Origin: Sulfuritalea sp.
Lineage (GTDB): Bacteria; Pseudomonadota; Gammaproteobacteria; Burkholderiales; Rhodocyclaceae
NCBI GenBank assembly: GCA_021738105.1
Contig: JAIPCS010000002.1
Span: 1-53,980 of the forward strand
Reading direction: 5' to 3'
DNA: 53,980 bases
Part shown: positions 34,642 through 44,123 of the stretch, in pieces
Layout of the letters: each line of letters begins with the position of its first letter
How positions within the stretch are numbered: the stretch's first letter is position 1
Position numbers and translations under genes: made by a program
Notes under the pieces: generated by a model
Seen by the model: the letters and a program-made list of their open reading frames with translations, nothing else
Database searches by the model: none
What the model was told of the DNA's origin: nothing

Positions 34642-35823
34642 ATGATGAACCAAGCATCCCAGGCATCAGCATATGATCTGGTACTGATCTTCACCGCTTT
34701 TCAGCGCAATTGCATATACGCCACAATCATCAAGGAACTTGCAGGAAAGTACAGGATCGCCGTGTTTCCTGTCGACCGGGACGAACAAACGGTATCTCGT
34801 ATCGGCAATACCAACCGACAATTTCTGGAGCTGTGTGCTTCGTTGGGTGCTGATGTCCTTGATGATCAGAAGGTGACGGCCCGAATCGAAATCCTTGCGC
34901 AATCAAATTATCGAAAAGAGGATATCGAACTGATTAATTCAAGGATACAGGCGGAACGCACCTTTTGGATGTCCGGCGTTGCGATGGGGAACGCCAGCTA
35001 CTCGAATCTGTTTGGAAATCGGATCGACATGATATTGGTTCCCGACCGTAGGCTCTACGATCACAGGATTGCCGCATACGGGAACGACGGTATCGAATTC
35101 CCAGATTCGATGATTCAGGAAGTCGGCATTCCTTACAAGAAGTATCCGCTATTCGAAAGCGAGATCGGCGTTGATTACATATTGGCCAACCCGACACCCT
35201 TCAGTTTCGTCACTGCGCAGGACCGGCTCGACTATCTCGAGAACGTATGTCGTTTGGCAGAGAAGATCGCGCACCGCGGAGAGGTGATTGCATTCAAGCC
35301 GCACAATGCCGACGAACGGGCGGATTACATCGTCGACGGAAGGATGCTTGCCGCCATTTCCGCTGCGCCGCTGCGCCCGTTGCAGGGGATGATCGATGCT
35401 GTCGCCAGGCTGGCCGCCCGCGTCCTGCCGGCAGGCAAAGCAAAAGATTTATTCGTGGGGCTGTCGATTGCCATCGTGTATCGGAAAATCATGGCGATCG
35501 TTGTCCGATTGAGTGAACTTACGCCTTATCACAACCTTAATCTGGAGGTGTTTCTGCCAGGGGTGCGCAAGGGCCTGATCACCGGACGCAGCAACAGCAT
35601 CTGGCACGCGCTGTTCCTGAAGAAACCCGTCTGGAACTGCATCGACAGGGACAAACCGTATTTCAGCGACACAAAGATGCATCGCTACGCGATGACCTAC
35701 CTTAATGTGCATGGCAATCACGGGGACGAGGGCTTCGATGGAAGCCAGTTTGCCATAATCGAAGAAACGACCCGTGAGGCTGACCTTATCGAATACCTAG
35801 ATGAAACCTTGGACGCCAAATGA
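34642..35823 (+). CDS. Unrecognised protein, possibly a glycosyltransferase
   Basis: A 393-residue, mostly soluble protein not assigned to a family. It begins like a Rossmann domain (YDLVLIFTAFQRNC), has a middle segment VIAFKPHNADERADYIVDGR, and near the end TGRSNSIWHALFLKKPVWNC, which resembles the nucleotide-side segment in capsule-type GT-B enzymes, where a Ser/Asn-rich loop precedes a helix. These are weak similarities. Its four-base overlap with the membrane protein gene after it (ATGA) suggests coupled expression. A sialyltransferase-like role is possible but unsupported. Confidence 0.45.
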   Translation: MMNQASQASAYDLVLIFTAFQRNCIYATIIKELAGKYRIAVFPVDRDEQTVSRIGNTNRQFLELCASLGADVLDDQKVTARIEILAQSNYRKEDIELINSRIQAERTFWMSGVAMGNASYSNLFGNRIDMILVPDRRLYDHRIAAYGNDGIEFPDSMIQEVGIPYKKYPLFESEIGVDYILANPTPFSFVTAQDRLDYLENVCRLAEKIAHRGEVIAFKPHNADERADYIVDGRMLAAISAAPLRPLQGMIDAVARLAARVLPAGKAKDLFVGLSIAIVYRKIMAIVVRLSELTPYHNLNLEVFLPGVRKGLITGRSNSIWHALFLKKPVWNCIDRDKPYFSDTKMHRYAMTYLNVHGNHGDEGFDGSQFAIIEETTREADLIEYLDETLDAK

Positions 35824-37880
35824 ATCGATTCGTACAGGTTCTTGAAGTTAGCCTTGTTTTTATGCTGTCAATAATCCTGCTGGCCCCCCGCTGGTTGGGC
35901 TATATATCAACTTCGTCGGCGTTAAATCAGCTCGATACGGACTTTCTTTATTTCGATGTCATTTATAGAAATTCTGCGGATTATTCGAATGTTCTTGTCG
36001 CAAACGTAGTTGAACGTGTGCATGAATCCTTTGGCGTCATCATTGGTTTCTCTAAGTTTCTTAGCGATCTTGGAATCGACCAAAGTTTTCAGCTGATCGG
36101 ATTCTTTTACGTCCAGGTTTTCCTTGGGGTGATGGGGATCAGCTACATTGCGAGAGGCTTGGCACTTAGCATAGGAGAACGTGCCCTCGTCTTTGCATTC
36201 TTTTTATTCTCTTACTTTACGCAGTTTGGCAGGTATATCGGAGGGCCTGGTTTCTATAATAAGGTGACAGCGTCTTGCCTCGCCATGGGCTTTGGATACG
36301 TAATCATTGGCCTCTTCATCAATGGACGCTACCGGCTGAGCATCTCAGCATCCGCACTTTTGGGGTATGTACATCCTGTTTATAGTGCAGTGTTCTTGGC
36401 CCTTAATGGGTTGTATGGTGCAAAAGCGTTCTTGTTGGACAGGCGATGGTCCGTAAAATATGCCGTGACGTTCGCCCTGCTACCCGGGATGATTCTGACG
36501 CCGCTCATATATGAGCTCTATGGTTCGTCTGAAATCGTAATGGGCAGCATTAGCTCTCTGTGGTGGGACTATCTAAAGGCAAAAACGTCGAACCCTTTCC
36601 CTCTTCAGGATGGCTTAGTTATTGTCATCCCCACGCTGCTAGTCTTTTTTATCGCGCATCACCTGCTCGGCAGAATGAGCACAGCCGAAGCCGATGGCCC
36701 GTATAGGCGCGCGCAGTGGGTGCTTGGCGGGGTCATTGCGGCTTGGCTGGTTCAGATCCTATTTACCGAAGTGATCCCCGTCTCTTTTATAGCCCGGCTA
36801 TCGCTAACTCGCACTTCCCCGTTCGGTCTGCTATTCGTAGTCATCGCATACATGGGAATCGTCTGGCGGAATCGCTATCGCGACGAAACCGGTCTTTGGA
36901 TGATCTTGCTGATAGTGCCCGCAATTCTTGGAACAACCCAACTGATTCCCGGCGAAGCCGTCAGAAACTTGTTTGTAGGTTTTCCGTGGGTACTGATCAT
37001 TCTGGGTGGATACTGGCCAGACTTTGCAATATTTCCAGATATCCTCCTGATGTTCTTGCTTCTCGGCGTGTTTGCCATCCACGTCGGAGTAGTCGCCCCC
37101 CTAGTATGGCTTCGTGGGCGAATCGAACCGAAGGCCGTCGTCGGTAAAAACCTCGTTATTGGGGCAGCGGGTTTGCTTGCAATTGTGGTTCTGTTAGAGG
37201 TGTCAATGCTGAACAAGAATTGGTCAATGCGAACAGCAGCAAGCCTTGTGTCAGGCATATTTCTACTGATGTGGCTCGCTGAGCGACTAGTGCCTAGGCT
37301 GAAGGTATATCGTGAAGTATCTGCTTTGGCTAGAGAGCGCAGCACAACTTTGCTTATGGCATTGGTAATGGCGATAGTTTTACCGCATGCTATAACGACA
37401 ACAAAGACGTTGCTCGCCCCGGCGTTGGTAGAGACAGAAGCAGATCTTATGTGGAATTACATCGAGCAGAACACCATGAAGAACGAAATGGTGCTGATTG
37501 TTCCGTTCTTTGATACCAGAAGATACCCTGTAATGCCTCTGCGACCCGTATTCATCGATTGGGGTGATGCCCAATACGTCCTATACGACCCCCAAATGCT
37601 GACTCCAGTCATGGAAAGACTATCTCTGATAGGGATGAACCTGGATAAGGCGCTACGTGCAGAGAATTGCAGAGGTGTAATGCAGTACGTAGATGCCATG
37701 TGCAGACGCAAACTATTTGAGTCGCTTGCGGAGGATTACAGTGATACTTGGAGGGGCAATCTATCGAGGATGCGCGAGATCGCTCCAAACTTGACCTATG
37801 TACTGCTACGCAGCAAATATGTTCTGCCGACAGACCGCGTCATCTATACGTCGGGAAGCGTATCTCTGATCAAGATATAA
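35820..37880 (+). CDS. Large multi-span membrane protein, possibly GT-C-like
   Basis: A 686-residue protein with about twelve or more hydrophobic segments up to residue 530, followed by a soluble C-terminal part of about 140 residues (from ALVETEADLMWNYI). An early non-membrane loop holds LDTDFLYFDVIY, an acidic motif comparable in position to the D-x-D or DE loop of GT-C glycosyltransferases. This architecture suggests a lipid-linked-sugar-dependent transferase or a flippase-like protein, but no family was recognised. Base composition is more AT-rich than in the genes at either flank of the locus. Confidence 0.5.
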   Translation: MNRFVQVLEVSLVFMLSIILLAPRWLGYISTSSALNQLDTDFLYFDVIYRNSADYSNVLVANVVERVHESFGVIIGFSKFLSDLGIDQSFQLIGFFYVQVFLGVMGISYIARGLALSIGERALVFAFFLFSYFTQFGRYIGGPGFYNKVTASCLAMGFGYVIIGLFINGRYRLSISASALLGYVHPVYSAVFLALNGLYGAKAFLLDRRWSVKYAVTFALLPGMILTPLIYELYGSSEIVMGSISSLWWDYLKAKTSNPFPLQDGLVIVIPTLLVFFIAHHLLGRMSTAEADGPYRRAQWVLGGVIAAWLVQILFTEVIPVSFIARLSLTRTSPFGLLFVVIAYMGIVWRNRYRDETGLWMILLIVPAILGTTQLIPGEAVRNLFVGFPWVLIILGGYWPDFAIFPDILLMFLLLGVFAIHVGVVAPLVWLRGRIEPKAVVGKNLVIGAAGLLAIVVLLEVSMLNKNWSMRTAASLVSGIFLLMWLAERLVPRLKVYREVSALARERSTTLLMALVMAIVLPHAITTTKTLLAPALVETEADLMWNYIEQNTMKNEMVLIVPFFDTRRYPVMPLRPVFIDWGDAQYVLYDPQMLTPVMERLSLIGMNLDKALRAENCRGVMQYVDAMCRRKLFESLAEDYSDTWRGNLSRMREIAPNLTYVLLRSKYVLPTDRVIYTSGSVSLIKI

Positions 37881-37938
37881 GCGTCACGCGCGCTTCGCCA
37901 GATTTATTGAAAGAGTACAGGGCCGGCACTTGAAAACA

Positions 37939-38118
37939 ATGAACCTATATACGGAAACCCTTGTTTTCCTTTCTGCTGCGATGGCCTTAGCTATTTTGGT
38001 TATCGGTGCCGGTGCTGGATCAATCAATCTCTTTAGGCATTCGGACCAGCGACATAATGCCGTATCTGGTTATTCAGTCAAACCCGGATATTTTTTCCGG
38101 TTCGATTCACAGACATGA
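37939..38118 (+). CDS. Possible 59-residue single-span membrane peptide
   Basis: In the nearly 300-base gap before the wecB gene a short frame begins MNLYTETLVFLSAAMALAIL and holds one hydrophobic helix (LVFLSAAMALAILVIGAGAG). The tail is hydrophilic. A TTG start at 37930 would add three residues. No homology was recognised and no good ribosome-binding site is present. It may be spurious or a remnant. Confidence 0.25.
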   Translation: MNLYTETLVFLSAAMALAILVIGAGAGSINLFRHSDQRHNAVSGYSVKPGYFFRFDSQT

Positions 38119-38178
38119 AGTTCATGCCGCTTAGTCCGCAGGATAAATTGTAAATTTAATGACCATGGATTCAGTCCA

Positions 38179-39282
38179 ATGATGGACATAATGCACATTG
38201 TTGGTGCTCGACCAAATTTCATGAAGATTGCGCCGGTTATAAAGGAGATGTCTTGCCGATCTGACATATTCAATCAGTGCCTGGTTCATACGGGCCAGCA
38301 CTATGATGCAGGCATGTCGGATGTGTTTTTCGAGGATCTCGGAATTCCCAAACCGGATTTCAGCTTGGAGGTGGGGTCGGGCAGTCACGCTTGGCAGGTC
38401 GCCCAAGTAATGCAGCGCTTTGAACCGGTTGTTCTGAAATGGCGTCCCGATTGGGTTATTGTGGTCGGCGACGTTAACTCTACGCTCGCCTGCGCGCTTG
38501 TCGCTGCGAAGCTAGGCATCAAAGTCGCTCACATCGAGGCAGGCCTCAGGTCATTCGATCGCTCCATGCCGGAAGAAATTAACCGAATTTTGACGGATCA
38601 ATTGTCATCCCTGCTACTCACGCCGTCTCGCGATGCCGACGATAATCTGGCAGGCGAGGGGATCGACAGTCGTCGAGTCGTCATGGTAGGCAACGTCATG
38701 ATCGATTCGCTGATAACTTCCTTACCTGCCGCGCGCGCGCGGATCGAGGAGGTCAGAGCTAAAATCGGCCTCGGTTGCGACTATGCGCTCGCGACCTTGC
38801 ACCGGCCATCTAACGTAGACGACCCGGTAAGGTTAGGCGAAATAGTGACTGCACTCGATCGCCTTTCCGAGAAAATGGAAGTGGTTTTCCCGGTTCATCC
38901 CCGTACCCGTCAGCGATTGCTTGACGGGAAAATCTCGGTGGCACCGGGCGTGAAACTCATCGCACCACATTCATACATCGACTTCTTGGCTCTCCAGGCA
39001 GGCGCAAAACTGGTGTTGACCGATTCAGGTGGGATCCAGGAGGAGACCACATACCTCGGGATTCCATGCCTTACCCTGCGACCGAATACAGAGCGACCGG
39101 TGACTATCAGGCATGGCACGAACAGGCTAGTCGTACCAGGGGAAGATATAGCCGTCTGTGCGCTGGACGCGCTGGCGTCACATGACGAACTGACTGCCGG
39201 TCCTCCTGAAATGTGGGATGGCCAAACTTCTCGGCGCATAGCCGATGCGATCATAACGGCTACTCTTCAGGACGATATGTAG
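38179..39282 (+). CDS. wecB: UDP-N-acetylglucosamine 2-epimerase (non-hydrolysing), WecB type
   Basis: A 367-residue cytosolic enzyme that interconverts UDP-GlcNAc and UDP-ManNAc. IVGARPNFMKIAPV begins the first domain, VVGDVNSTLACALVA and AHIEAGLRSFDRSMPEEINR carry the catalytic residues, and LTDSGGIQEETTYLGIPCLT forms the UDP site. AGLRS and the length distinguish it from the NeuC-type gene at 32654. It supplies UDP-ManNAc, which the TviB-type dehydrogenase might oxidise to UDP-ManNAcA. The first ATG at 38179 was used; ATGs at 38182 and 38191 are possible. Confidence 0.93.
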   Translation: MMDIMHIVGARPNFMKIAPVIKEMSCRSDIFNQCLVHTGQHYDAGMSDVFFEDLGIPKPDFSLEVGSGSHAWQVAQVMQRFEPVVLKWRPDWVIVVGDVNSTLACALVAAKLGIKVAHIEAGLRSFDRSMPEEINRILTDQLSSLLLTPSRDADDNLAGEGIDSRRVVMVGNVMIDSLITSLPAARARIEEVRAKIGLGCDYALATLHRPSNVDDPVRLGEIVTALDRLSEKMEVVFPVHPRTRQRLLDGKISVAPGVKLIAPHSYIDFLALQAGAKLVLTDSGGIQEETTYLGIPCLTLRPNTERPVTIRHGTNRLVVPGEDIAVCALDALASHDELTAGPPEMWDGQTSRRIADAIITATLQDDM

Positions 39283-39357
39283 CAACATGGCATGTGATTT
39301 CGCCCGGGAAAGTGCTGGATGCCGCATAAGATTTGAAAACTACAGGAATTCACAAGA

Positions 39358-40440
39358 ATGATTGATCTAAAAAAGTACTTGAGTAACACATGGATTCTCA
39401 AAAATCCAAATATTGCTTTCAGGGTTGTAAAAGGATTCGTAAGGGCTCTTGTATTCGATAAGCCAACACTAAAAACTATCGAAATATTTCCGACAATGAA
39501 TTGCAACATTGAATGTTCAATGTGCTCAATCGAAAAATATTCAAAGAAAAAAAACGGCAGTGATTTGACGCTTGATGATTACCAGTCAATTGCTAAGCAA
39601 GGAGCTGATCTGGGAGCCTTTTCTGTGGCAATACTTGGCGGCGAACCCCTAATGTACAAGAAGCTGGAGGATCTAATACGCATATTCAAAAGAGAGCATT
39701 TCTTTATAGATATGGTGTCCAATGGCAAGCTTGCCACACCAGAGCGGTTAGCCAAAATGCGTAGTGCGGGATTGGATGCAGTATGCTTCAGTCTTGATAG
39801 TGTCGATGGAGCAGAGCACGACAAGATCAGAGGGAGTCAGGGGATGTCAGGTGCCGTTCACGATGCAATAAATGCGGCTATTGACGTCGGGCTGGAACCC
39901 ATAATAGGAACAGTATTTTTTCCAGGAAAAATCGAAGAAGGCAAGGCGGTTCAGGAGTATGCAAAATCAAGGGGGTTTAGGTTGTCGGGTGGCCAAGTAG
40001 CTCCTGTAGGCGGCTGGGAAGGAAAGCCAACGCTGTCAGAAAAGGAACATGATGAAATTAGAAAGCTGCTTAGAGAAAACCCAAAATTCACCTTGGACTG
40101 GGCGATGTCTTACTATTTCGAGCATCGATGCCCGGCCGGTAAAGAAAAAATAGCGATCAGTAACAAGGGGGACGTTTTTGGATGTTCTGTTAACCCAATT
40201 TCATTTGGCAATGTTCGAGATGAAAGCATCAAAGACATATTATCCAGAATGCAACAGTTTTCACAGTTCAAGAAAAATTCGAAAGTTTGTCTGTCGGCAG
40301 AAGACAGGGAATATCAAAGCAAGTACCTGTCGCACCTTGGCGCTTTTGATAATTACCCAGTGCTCTACCATCAGCACCCAGAAATGACGGTTGAGAAAGA
40401 GCCTGGGCTATATCGTGCGAGCGCTAATCAAGGCCGCTAA
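39358..40440 (+). CDS. Radical SAM/SPASM-like enzyme in the polysaccharide locus
   Basis: A 360-residue radical SAM protein with the classical CX3CX2C cluster motif in TMNCNIECSMCSIEKY, the GGEPLMYK loop, and a C-terminal cysteine-containing region (HRCPAGKEKIAISNKGDVFG, then CSVNPISFGNVRDES) like the SPASM domains that bind auxiliary iron-sulfur clusters. The sequence is strikingly AT-rich: 17 of 60 bases are G or C in 39361-39420, against 37 of 60 in 44161-44220. This suggests acquisition from a different genome. Substrate unknown; sugar, peptide or lipid modification are all possible. The start ATG 39358 was taken as the first. Confidence 0.83.
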   Translation: MIDLKKYLSNTWILKNPNIAFRVVKGFVRALVFDKPTLKTIEIFPTMNCNIECSMCSIEKYSKKKNGSDLTLDDYQSIAKQGADLGAFSVAILGGEPLMYKKLEDLIRIFKREHFFIDMVSNGKLATPERLAKMRSAGLDAVCFSLDSVDGAEHDKIRGSQGMSGAVHDAINAAIDVGLEPIIGTVFFPGKIEEGKAVQEYAKSRGFRLSGGQVAPVGGWEGKPTLSEKEHDEIRKLLRENPKFTLDWAMSYYFEHRCPAGKEKIAISNKGDVFGCSVNPISFGNVRDESIKDILSRMQQFSQFKKNSKVCLSAEDREYQSKYLSHLGAFDNYPVLYHQHPEMTVEKEPGLYRASANQGR

Positions 40441-40479
40441 GTTTAGATTGCTTCTGTTCTTTTTCTGGGCGAAGAATCC

Positions 40480-41499
40480 ATGAAAATATCCATCGTATGC
40501 CCTTTCTTTAATGAGGAAGACATCATCGAGTCCTCCTCCAGGAGGATGCTTGCTAATCTCGACTCGCAGTTCTCCGAATGGGAATTGATACTGGTTAACG
40601 ATGGATCACAGGATGGTTCGGTGGCGAATCTGCTGGCCGCATTGCCACCAGATGAAAAACGTGTGCGAGTTCTTTCATGCCTTGTAAATCAAGGGCGTGG
40701 CAGAGCGCTGAAGAATGGTATTGATATGGCCACCGGAGATGTTGTCGTGACAACGGAGGTTGATTGTTCGTGGGGGGACGACATCCCGAAGCGCTTGGTC
40801 AATGAGTTACTGGAGAAGAATCTCGATGTTGTCATAGCTTCCCCTCACATGGATGGGGGCGGGTTGGTGAATGTCCCGCTAAAGAGAGTGCTCATCACTA
40901 GGGTGGGAAACTTGCTGATCAATTCGCTTTTCTCTTCCGGAGTGACGATGAGTACGGGAATGACTCGCGCATATCGTCGCGAGGTTATCCAGCCGTTGGT
41001 GGCGATAGAGAACGGCAAGGAGTTTCACCTTGAGGTGTTGCTCAAGTTACGCACACTAGGGTTCCGAATCGGGGAAATACCAGCCGTGCTCGAATGGCAG
41101 GACCACAAGCTCAGCAAGAGCGGTAACGTGAACGTCAGAAAATCTTCCACGCGCCTCGTCAAGACAATGGGGACCCACTTGCGTTTCCTTGCTGTAGCAC
41201 AGCCACGTACCCATTTCGCGTGGCTCGCGGCGTTCACTGCACTAGGCGGCACGGGCTTCATGGGGTGGGCGCTCCTGAATTTCGCCCTCGGTACGCCCGC
41301 GATCTTTCTGGCCATCATTGGCCTGCAACTATTCCTATTCGCGCTAATTTTCGGCGGCTTTTCGGTCCTGTTTGTGGAGTCCCGCGACATTCTGCGTGAG
41401 CACTGGCTCAAATATTATCCCAGCCCGCTGCCGCCGAGCGCGGTCCCGGCCCGTGAGGTCGAACGGGCCTATGCGGCTGTGTCCGGCGTGGTGGACTGA
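40480..41499 (+). CDS. GT2 glycosyltransferase with C-terminal membrane helices (dolichyl-phosphate-mannose-synthase-like)
   Basis: A 339-residue enzyme. The GT-A domain shows SIVCPFFNEEDII, VNDGSQDGS and an acid pair in TTEVDCSWGDD (metal/donor site). The C-terminal third contains two membrane helices, about residues 250-272 and 278-300. Such enzymes transfer a sugar from a nucleotide donor to undecaprenyl phosphate or to a lipid-linked acceptor. It is 40 bases after the radical SAM gene and 12 bases before the asparagine-synthase-like gene. Confidence 0.85.
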   Translation: MKISIVCPFFNEEDIIESSSRRMLANLDSQFSEWELILVNDGSQDGSVANLLAALPPDEKRVRVLSCLVNQGRGRALKNGIDMATGDVVVTTEVDCSWGDDIPKRLVNELLEKNLDVVIASPHMDGGGLVNVPLKRVLITRVGNLLINSLFSSGVTMSTGMTRAYRREVIQPLVAIENGKEFHLEVLLKLRTLGFRIGEIPAVLEWQDHKLSKSGNVNVRKSSTRLVKTMGTHLRFLAVAQPRTHFAWLAAFTALGGTGFMGWALLNFALGTPAIFLAIIGLQLFLFALIFGGFSVLFVESRDILREHWLKYYPSPLPPSAVPAREVERAYAAVSGVVD

Positions 41500-41511
41500 A
41501 GCGCCGGGATC

Positions 41512-43419
41512 ATGTGTGGAATCGCGGGATTCGCAGGTTTTCCGGAGCTTGGCCCCCCGGTCCTGGAGCGGATGATCGAACGGATTGTGCACCGTGGTCC
41601 GGACGACGCGGGGACGGACCTGGCACACGGCACGGGTATCGGTATGCGGCGGCTGTCAATTATCGATGTTGCTCATGGACATCAGCCCATCAGCACCGCC
41701 GATGGCTGCTTGTCTATCGTCTTCAATGGCGAGATATACAACTACCGCGAGATCAAGCGTGACTTGGAACAGGTTGGTACGCGCTTTCATACGAATTCGG
41801 ACACCGAGACCTTGCTTGCCGCCTACCAGGCCTGGGGGGTGGATTGTCTCCATCGCCTGCGCGGCATGTTCGCCTTCGCCATTCTCGACCACCGTGATGG
41901 TGCATTGTTCATCGCCCGCGATCGGCTCGGCGTCAAGCCACTATACTTGGCGCGACCGGGCGGCAGGCTGGTGTTCGGCTCAGAAATCAAGGCGTTGCTA
42001 GAACACCCAGCGATCGGCCGTATAGTCAATCCGGCAGCGGTCGACGACTACCTCGCCCTGCGCTATGTGCCCGGGCCGCAAACCATGTTTCAGGGGATCG
42101 AGAAGTTTCCGGCCGCGCACTATATGACTTGGCGGGACGGTGTAGCCCATTTCGTTCGCTATTGGGACTCGACACCCGACGGGCCGTGGACGGGTAGCCG
42201 TAACGAGGCCCAAGAGGCTTTCGACGCTCTGTTCGATGAAGCCACACGCATACGCATGATCAGCGAGCGACCGGTGGGCGCATTTCTTTCCGGTGGCCTT
42301 GATTCTACGGCGATAGTTTCTTCTCTGTCCAAGCAGTTCCCGGAGCGGTTGAAAACATTTTCAGTGGGCTTCGGTTGGGAGGGCGACGAGCTGAGCGCGG
42401 CCGCTACGACCGCCCGCCGGCTCGGTTGTGACCATCATGAAATCATCTGCCGTGCCGAGGATACTGCCTTGTTGCCGCTCATCACTTGGCATCTAGACGA
42501 GCCGGTCGGCGACGGCATCATTCTGCCCATGTATCTGCTTTCGCGCCTAGCAGCAAGGAGCGTCTCAGTCGTACAGAGCGGGGAGGGCGCCGACGAGATT
42601 CTTGGTGGCTACTTTATGCACCGGGTCCTGCGTCTGGCGTCTGTCTATACACGGGCGGTGCCTGGCTGGGTGCAGGACGTCCTAGTGCAGCCATTGGTAC
42701 GGGCGGTTCCGGCCAATGCCCTTAACCGGCTGTTCGACTACCCTGGCGAATTGGGCGAGGCAGGCAAGCAGCGCTTGCTGGAGTTCCTCCGTTTATTGCG
42801 CGAACGCTCCACGGCCAGCCAGTACCGCTTCATCATTTCCTTGTTCCGCAACGAGGAGCGGAGAGAAATGTACACGCCAGCGTTTGCCACGTCGCTCAGC
42901 GCCTCGGCGGCGTCTGCGGCAGACGAAAGGCGCCTGGATTTCAATGGCCTGCTTGGCTTGCAGTTCGACCACTGGTTACCGGACGACATCCTCTGTAAGC
43001 AGGATAAGCTAACCATGGCTAACTCGCTGGAGGGCCGGGTACCGTTCATGGATCACCGCTTGGTCGAATTGGTCATGTCGTTCCCCGCAGGCTTCAAAAT
43101 CGGACCGCGGCGCAACAAACTGCCCTTGCGCAGCTATCTCGACCGTAACGGTGCCGCCGACACAGCGGGGCGCCGTAAAATGCCTTTCTACATTCCGATC
43201 GATAGCTACCTCGCGGCCGAGCCGTTACGCGGCATGCTTGAGGAACTCTTGTCCAAGCAGTCGGTGGAGCGCCGTGGCGTATTCCGCTGGGAGCTCATCA
43301 ATCGATTGCGTGGGGTGTCTCCGGGGCAGAGCTTCCTGTTTGGCAAGCAACTGTTTTCACTGATGATGTTGGAACTCTGGTGGCGAATCTTCATAGATCG
43401 GGAACAAGGCTGGGTATGA
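41512..43419 (+). CDS. asnB: Asparagine-synthase-like glutamine amidotransferase
   Basis: A 635-residue AsnB family enzyme. After removal of Met, C2 (MCGIAGF) is the N-terminal glutaminase nucleophile. Ntn-domain features such as FNGEIYNYREIK are clear. The synthetase domain has the ATP PP-loop SGGLDSTA near residue 261 and LEGRVPFMDHRLVE, KMPFYIP near the end. Paralogues in polysaccharide loci often amidate sugar carboxylates (uronic acids) rather than aspartate; that reading suits the uronic-acid enzymes here but is inference. Its stop overlaps the start of the next gene. Confidence 0.9.
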   Translation: MCGIAGFAGFPELGPPVLERMIERIVHRGPDDAGTDLAHGTGIGMRRLSIIDVAHGHQPISTADGCLSIVFNGEIYNYREIKRDLEQVGTRFHTNSDTETLLAAYQAWGVDCLHRLRGMFAFAILDHRDGALFIARDRLGVKPLYLARPGGRLVFGSEIKALLEHPAIGRIVNPAAVDDYLALRYVPGPQTMFQGIEKFPAAHYMTWRDGVAHFVRYWDSTPDGPWTGSRNEAQEAFDALFDEATRIRMISERPVGAFLSGGLDSTAIVSSLSKQFPERLKTFSVGFGWEGDELSAAATTARRLGCDHHEIICRAEDTALLPLITWHLDEPVGDGIILPMYLLSRLAARSVSVVQSGEGADEILGGYFMHRVLRLASVYTRAVPGWVQDVLVQPLVRAVPANALNRLFDYPGELGEAGKQRLLEFLRLLRERSTASQYRFIISLFRNEERREMYTPAFATSLSASAASAADERRLDFNGLLGLQFDHWLPDDILCKQDKLTMANSLEGRVPFMDHRLVELVMSFPAGFKIGPRRNKLPLRSYLDRNGAADTAGRRKMPFYIPIDSYLAAEPLRGMLEELLSKQSVERRGVFRWELINRLRGVSPGQSFLFGKQLFSLMMLELWWRIFIDREQGWV

Positions 43420-44108
43420 ACACGGATGCGGAAGACGACATGTGGCTGGCTTGGCAGGAGGCTGCGCCTCGCATTTACGACAAGACCTATTACTCCGGCA
43501 ATGCGCTGGTCGCCCGCGTCAACTACTCTGGGCATCGGCTAGTGGAGCGCCCCTATGGTTCCGGCGATCACTTTGCCCAAGTGCTGGAGGTGGGGGCGGG
43601 CACAGGCGCCCATTTAGCACACGTTCGGCACCGTTTTGGTCGCTATGTGCTCACCGACCTGTCGCCAGACCTTCTCAGCATCGCCGCAAAACGCTACGCA
43701 GGACGTAACGATCTGCGTTTCGAGACTCAGGATGCGACCCGGCTGGACTATCCCGATGCCAGCTTCGATCGTCTGATCTCCATCTACAACTTGGAACATC
43801 TGCCCCAACCCCACCGAGTGCTCAAGGAGTGGCGGCGCGTGGTCAAGTCGGGCGGTGTGTTGTCCATTGCCATCCCCTTGGACGGCGGCGTGGCTTGGCG
43901 CCTGGGACGCCATCTCACCACGCGCCGCAGCTTTGCGCGCGAGGGGCTGGACTTGGACTACATCATCGCGCGCGAACACATCAACCCCTCGTACAACCTG
44001 ATCTCACTGATTCGGCACTATTTCCCGGATCGCCGGGAGTGGTGGTACCCCTTCGGCGTGCCTCTGGTGGACGTCAACCTCACATACTGCTGCGCGCTCA
44101 ACGTCTGA
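43416..44108 (+). CDS. Class I SAM-dependent methyltransferase
   Basis: A 230-residue Methyltransf_11/25-like enzyme: VLEVGAGTGAHLAHVRH as motif I, VLTDLSPDLLSIAAKR as motif II, and DASFDRLISIYNLEHLPQP then EWRRVVKSGGVLSIAIPLDG as the later motifs. ATG 43416 overlaps the asnB stop; the frame could start 36 bases earlier within asnB. The C-terminus WYPFGVPLVDVNLTYCC is unusual and partly hydrophobic. Substrate unknown, probably a sugar. Confidence 0.85.
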   Translation: MNTDAEDDMWLAWQEAAPRIYDKTYYSGNALVARVNYSGHRLVERPYGSGDHFAQVLEVGAGTGAHLAHVRHRFGRYVLTDLSPDLLSIAAKRYAGRNDLRFETQDATRLDYPDASFDRLISIYNLEHLPQPHRVLKEWRRVVKSGGVLSIAIPLDGGVAWRLGRHLTTRRSFAREGLDLDYIIAREHINPSYNLISLIRHYFPDRREWWYPFGVPLVDVNLTYCCALNV

Positions 44109-44123
44109 CGGATAGGCACCTAT

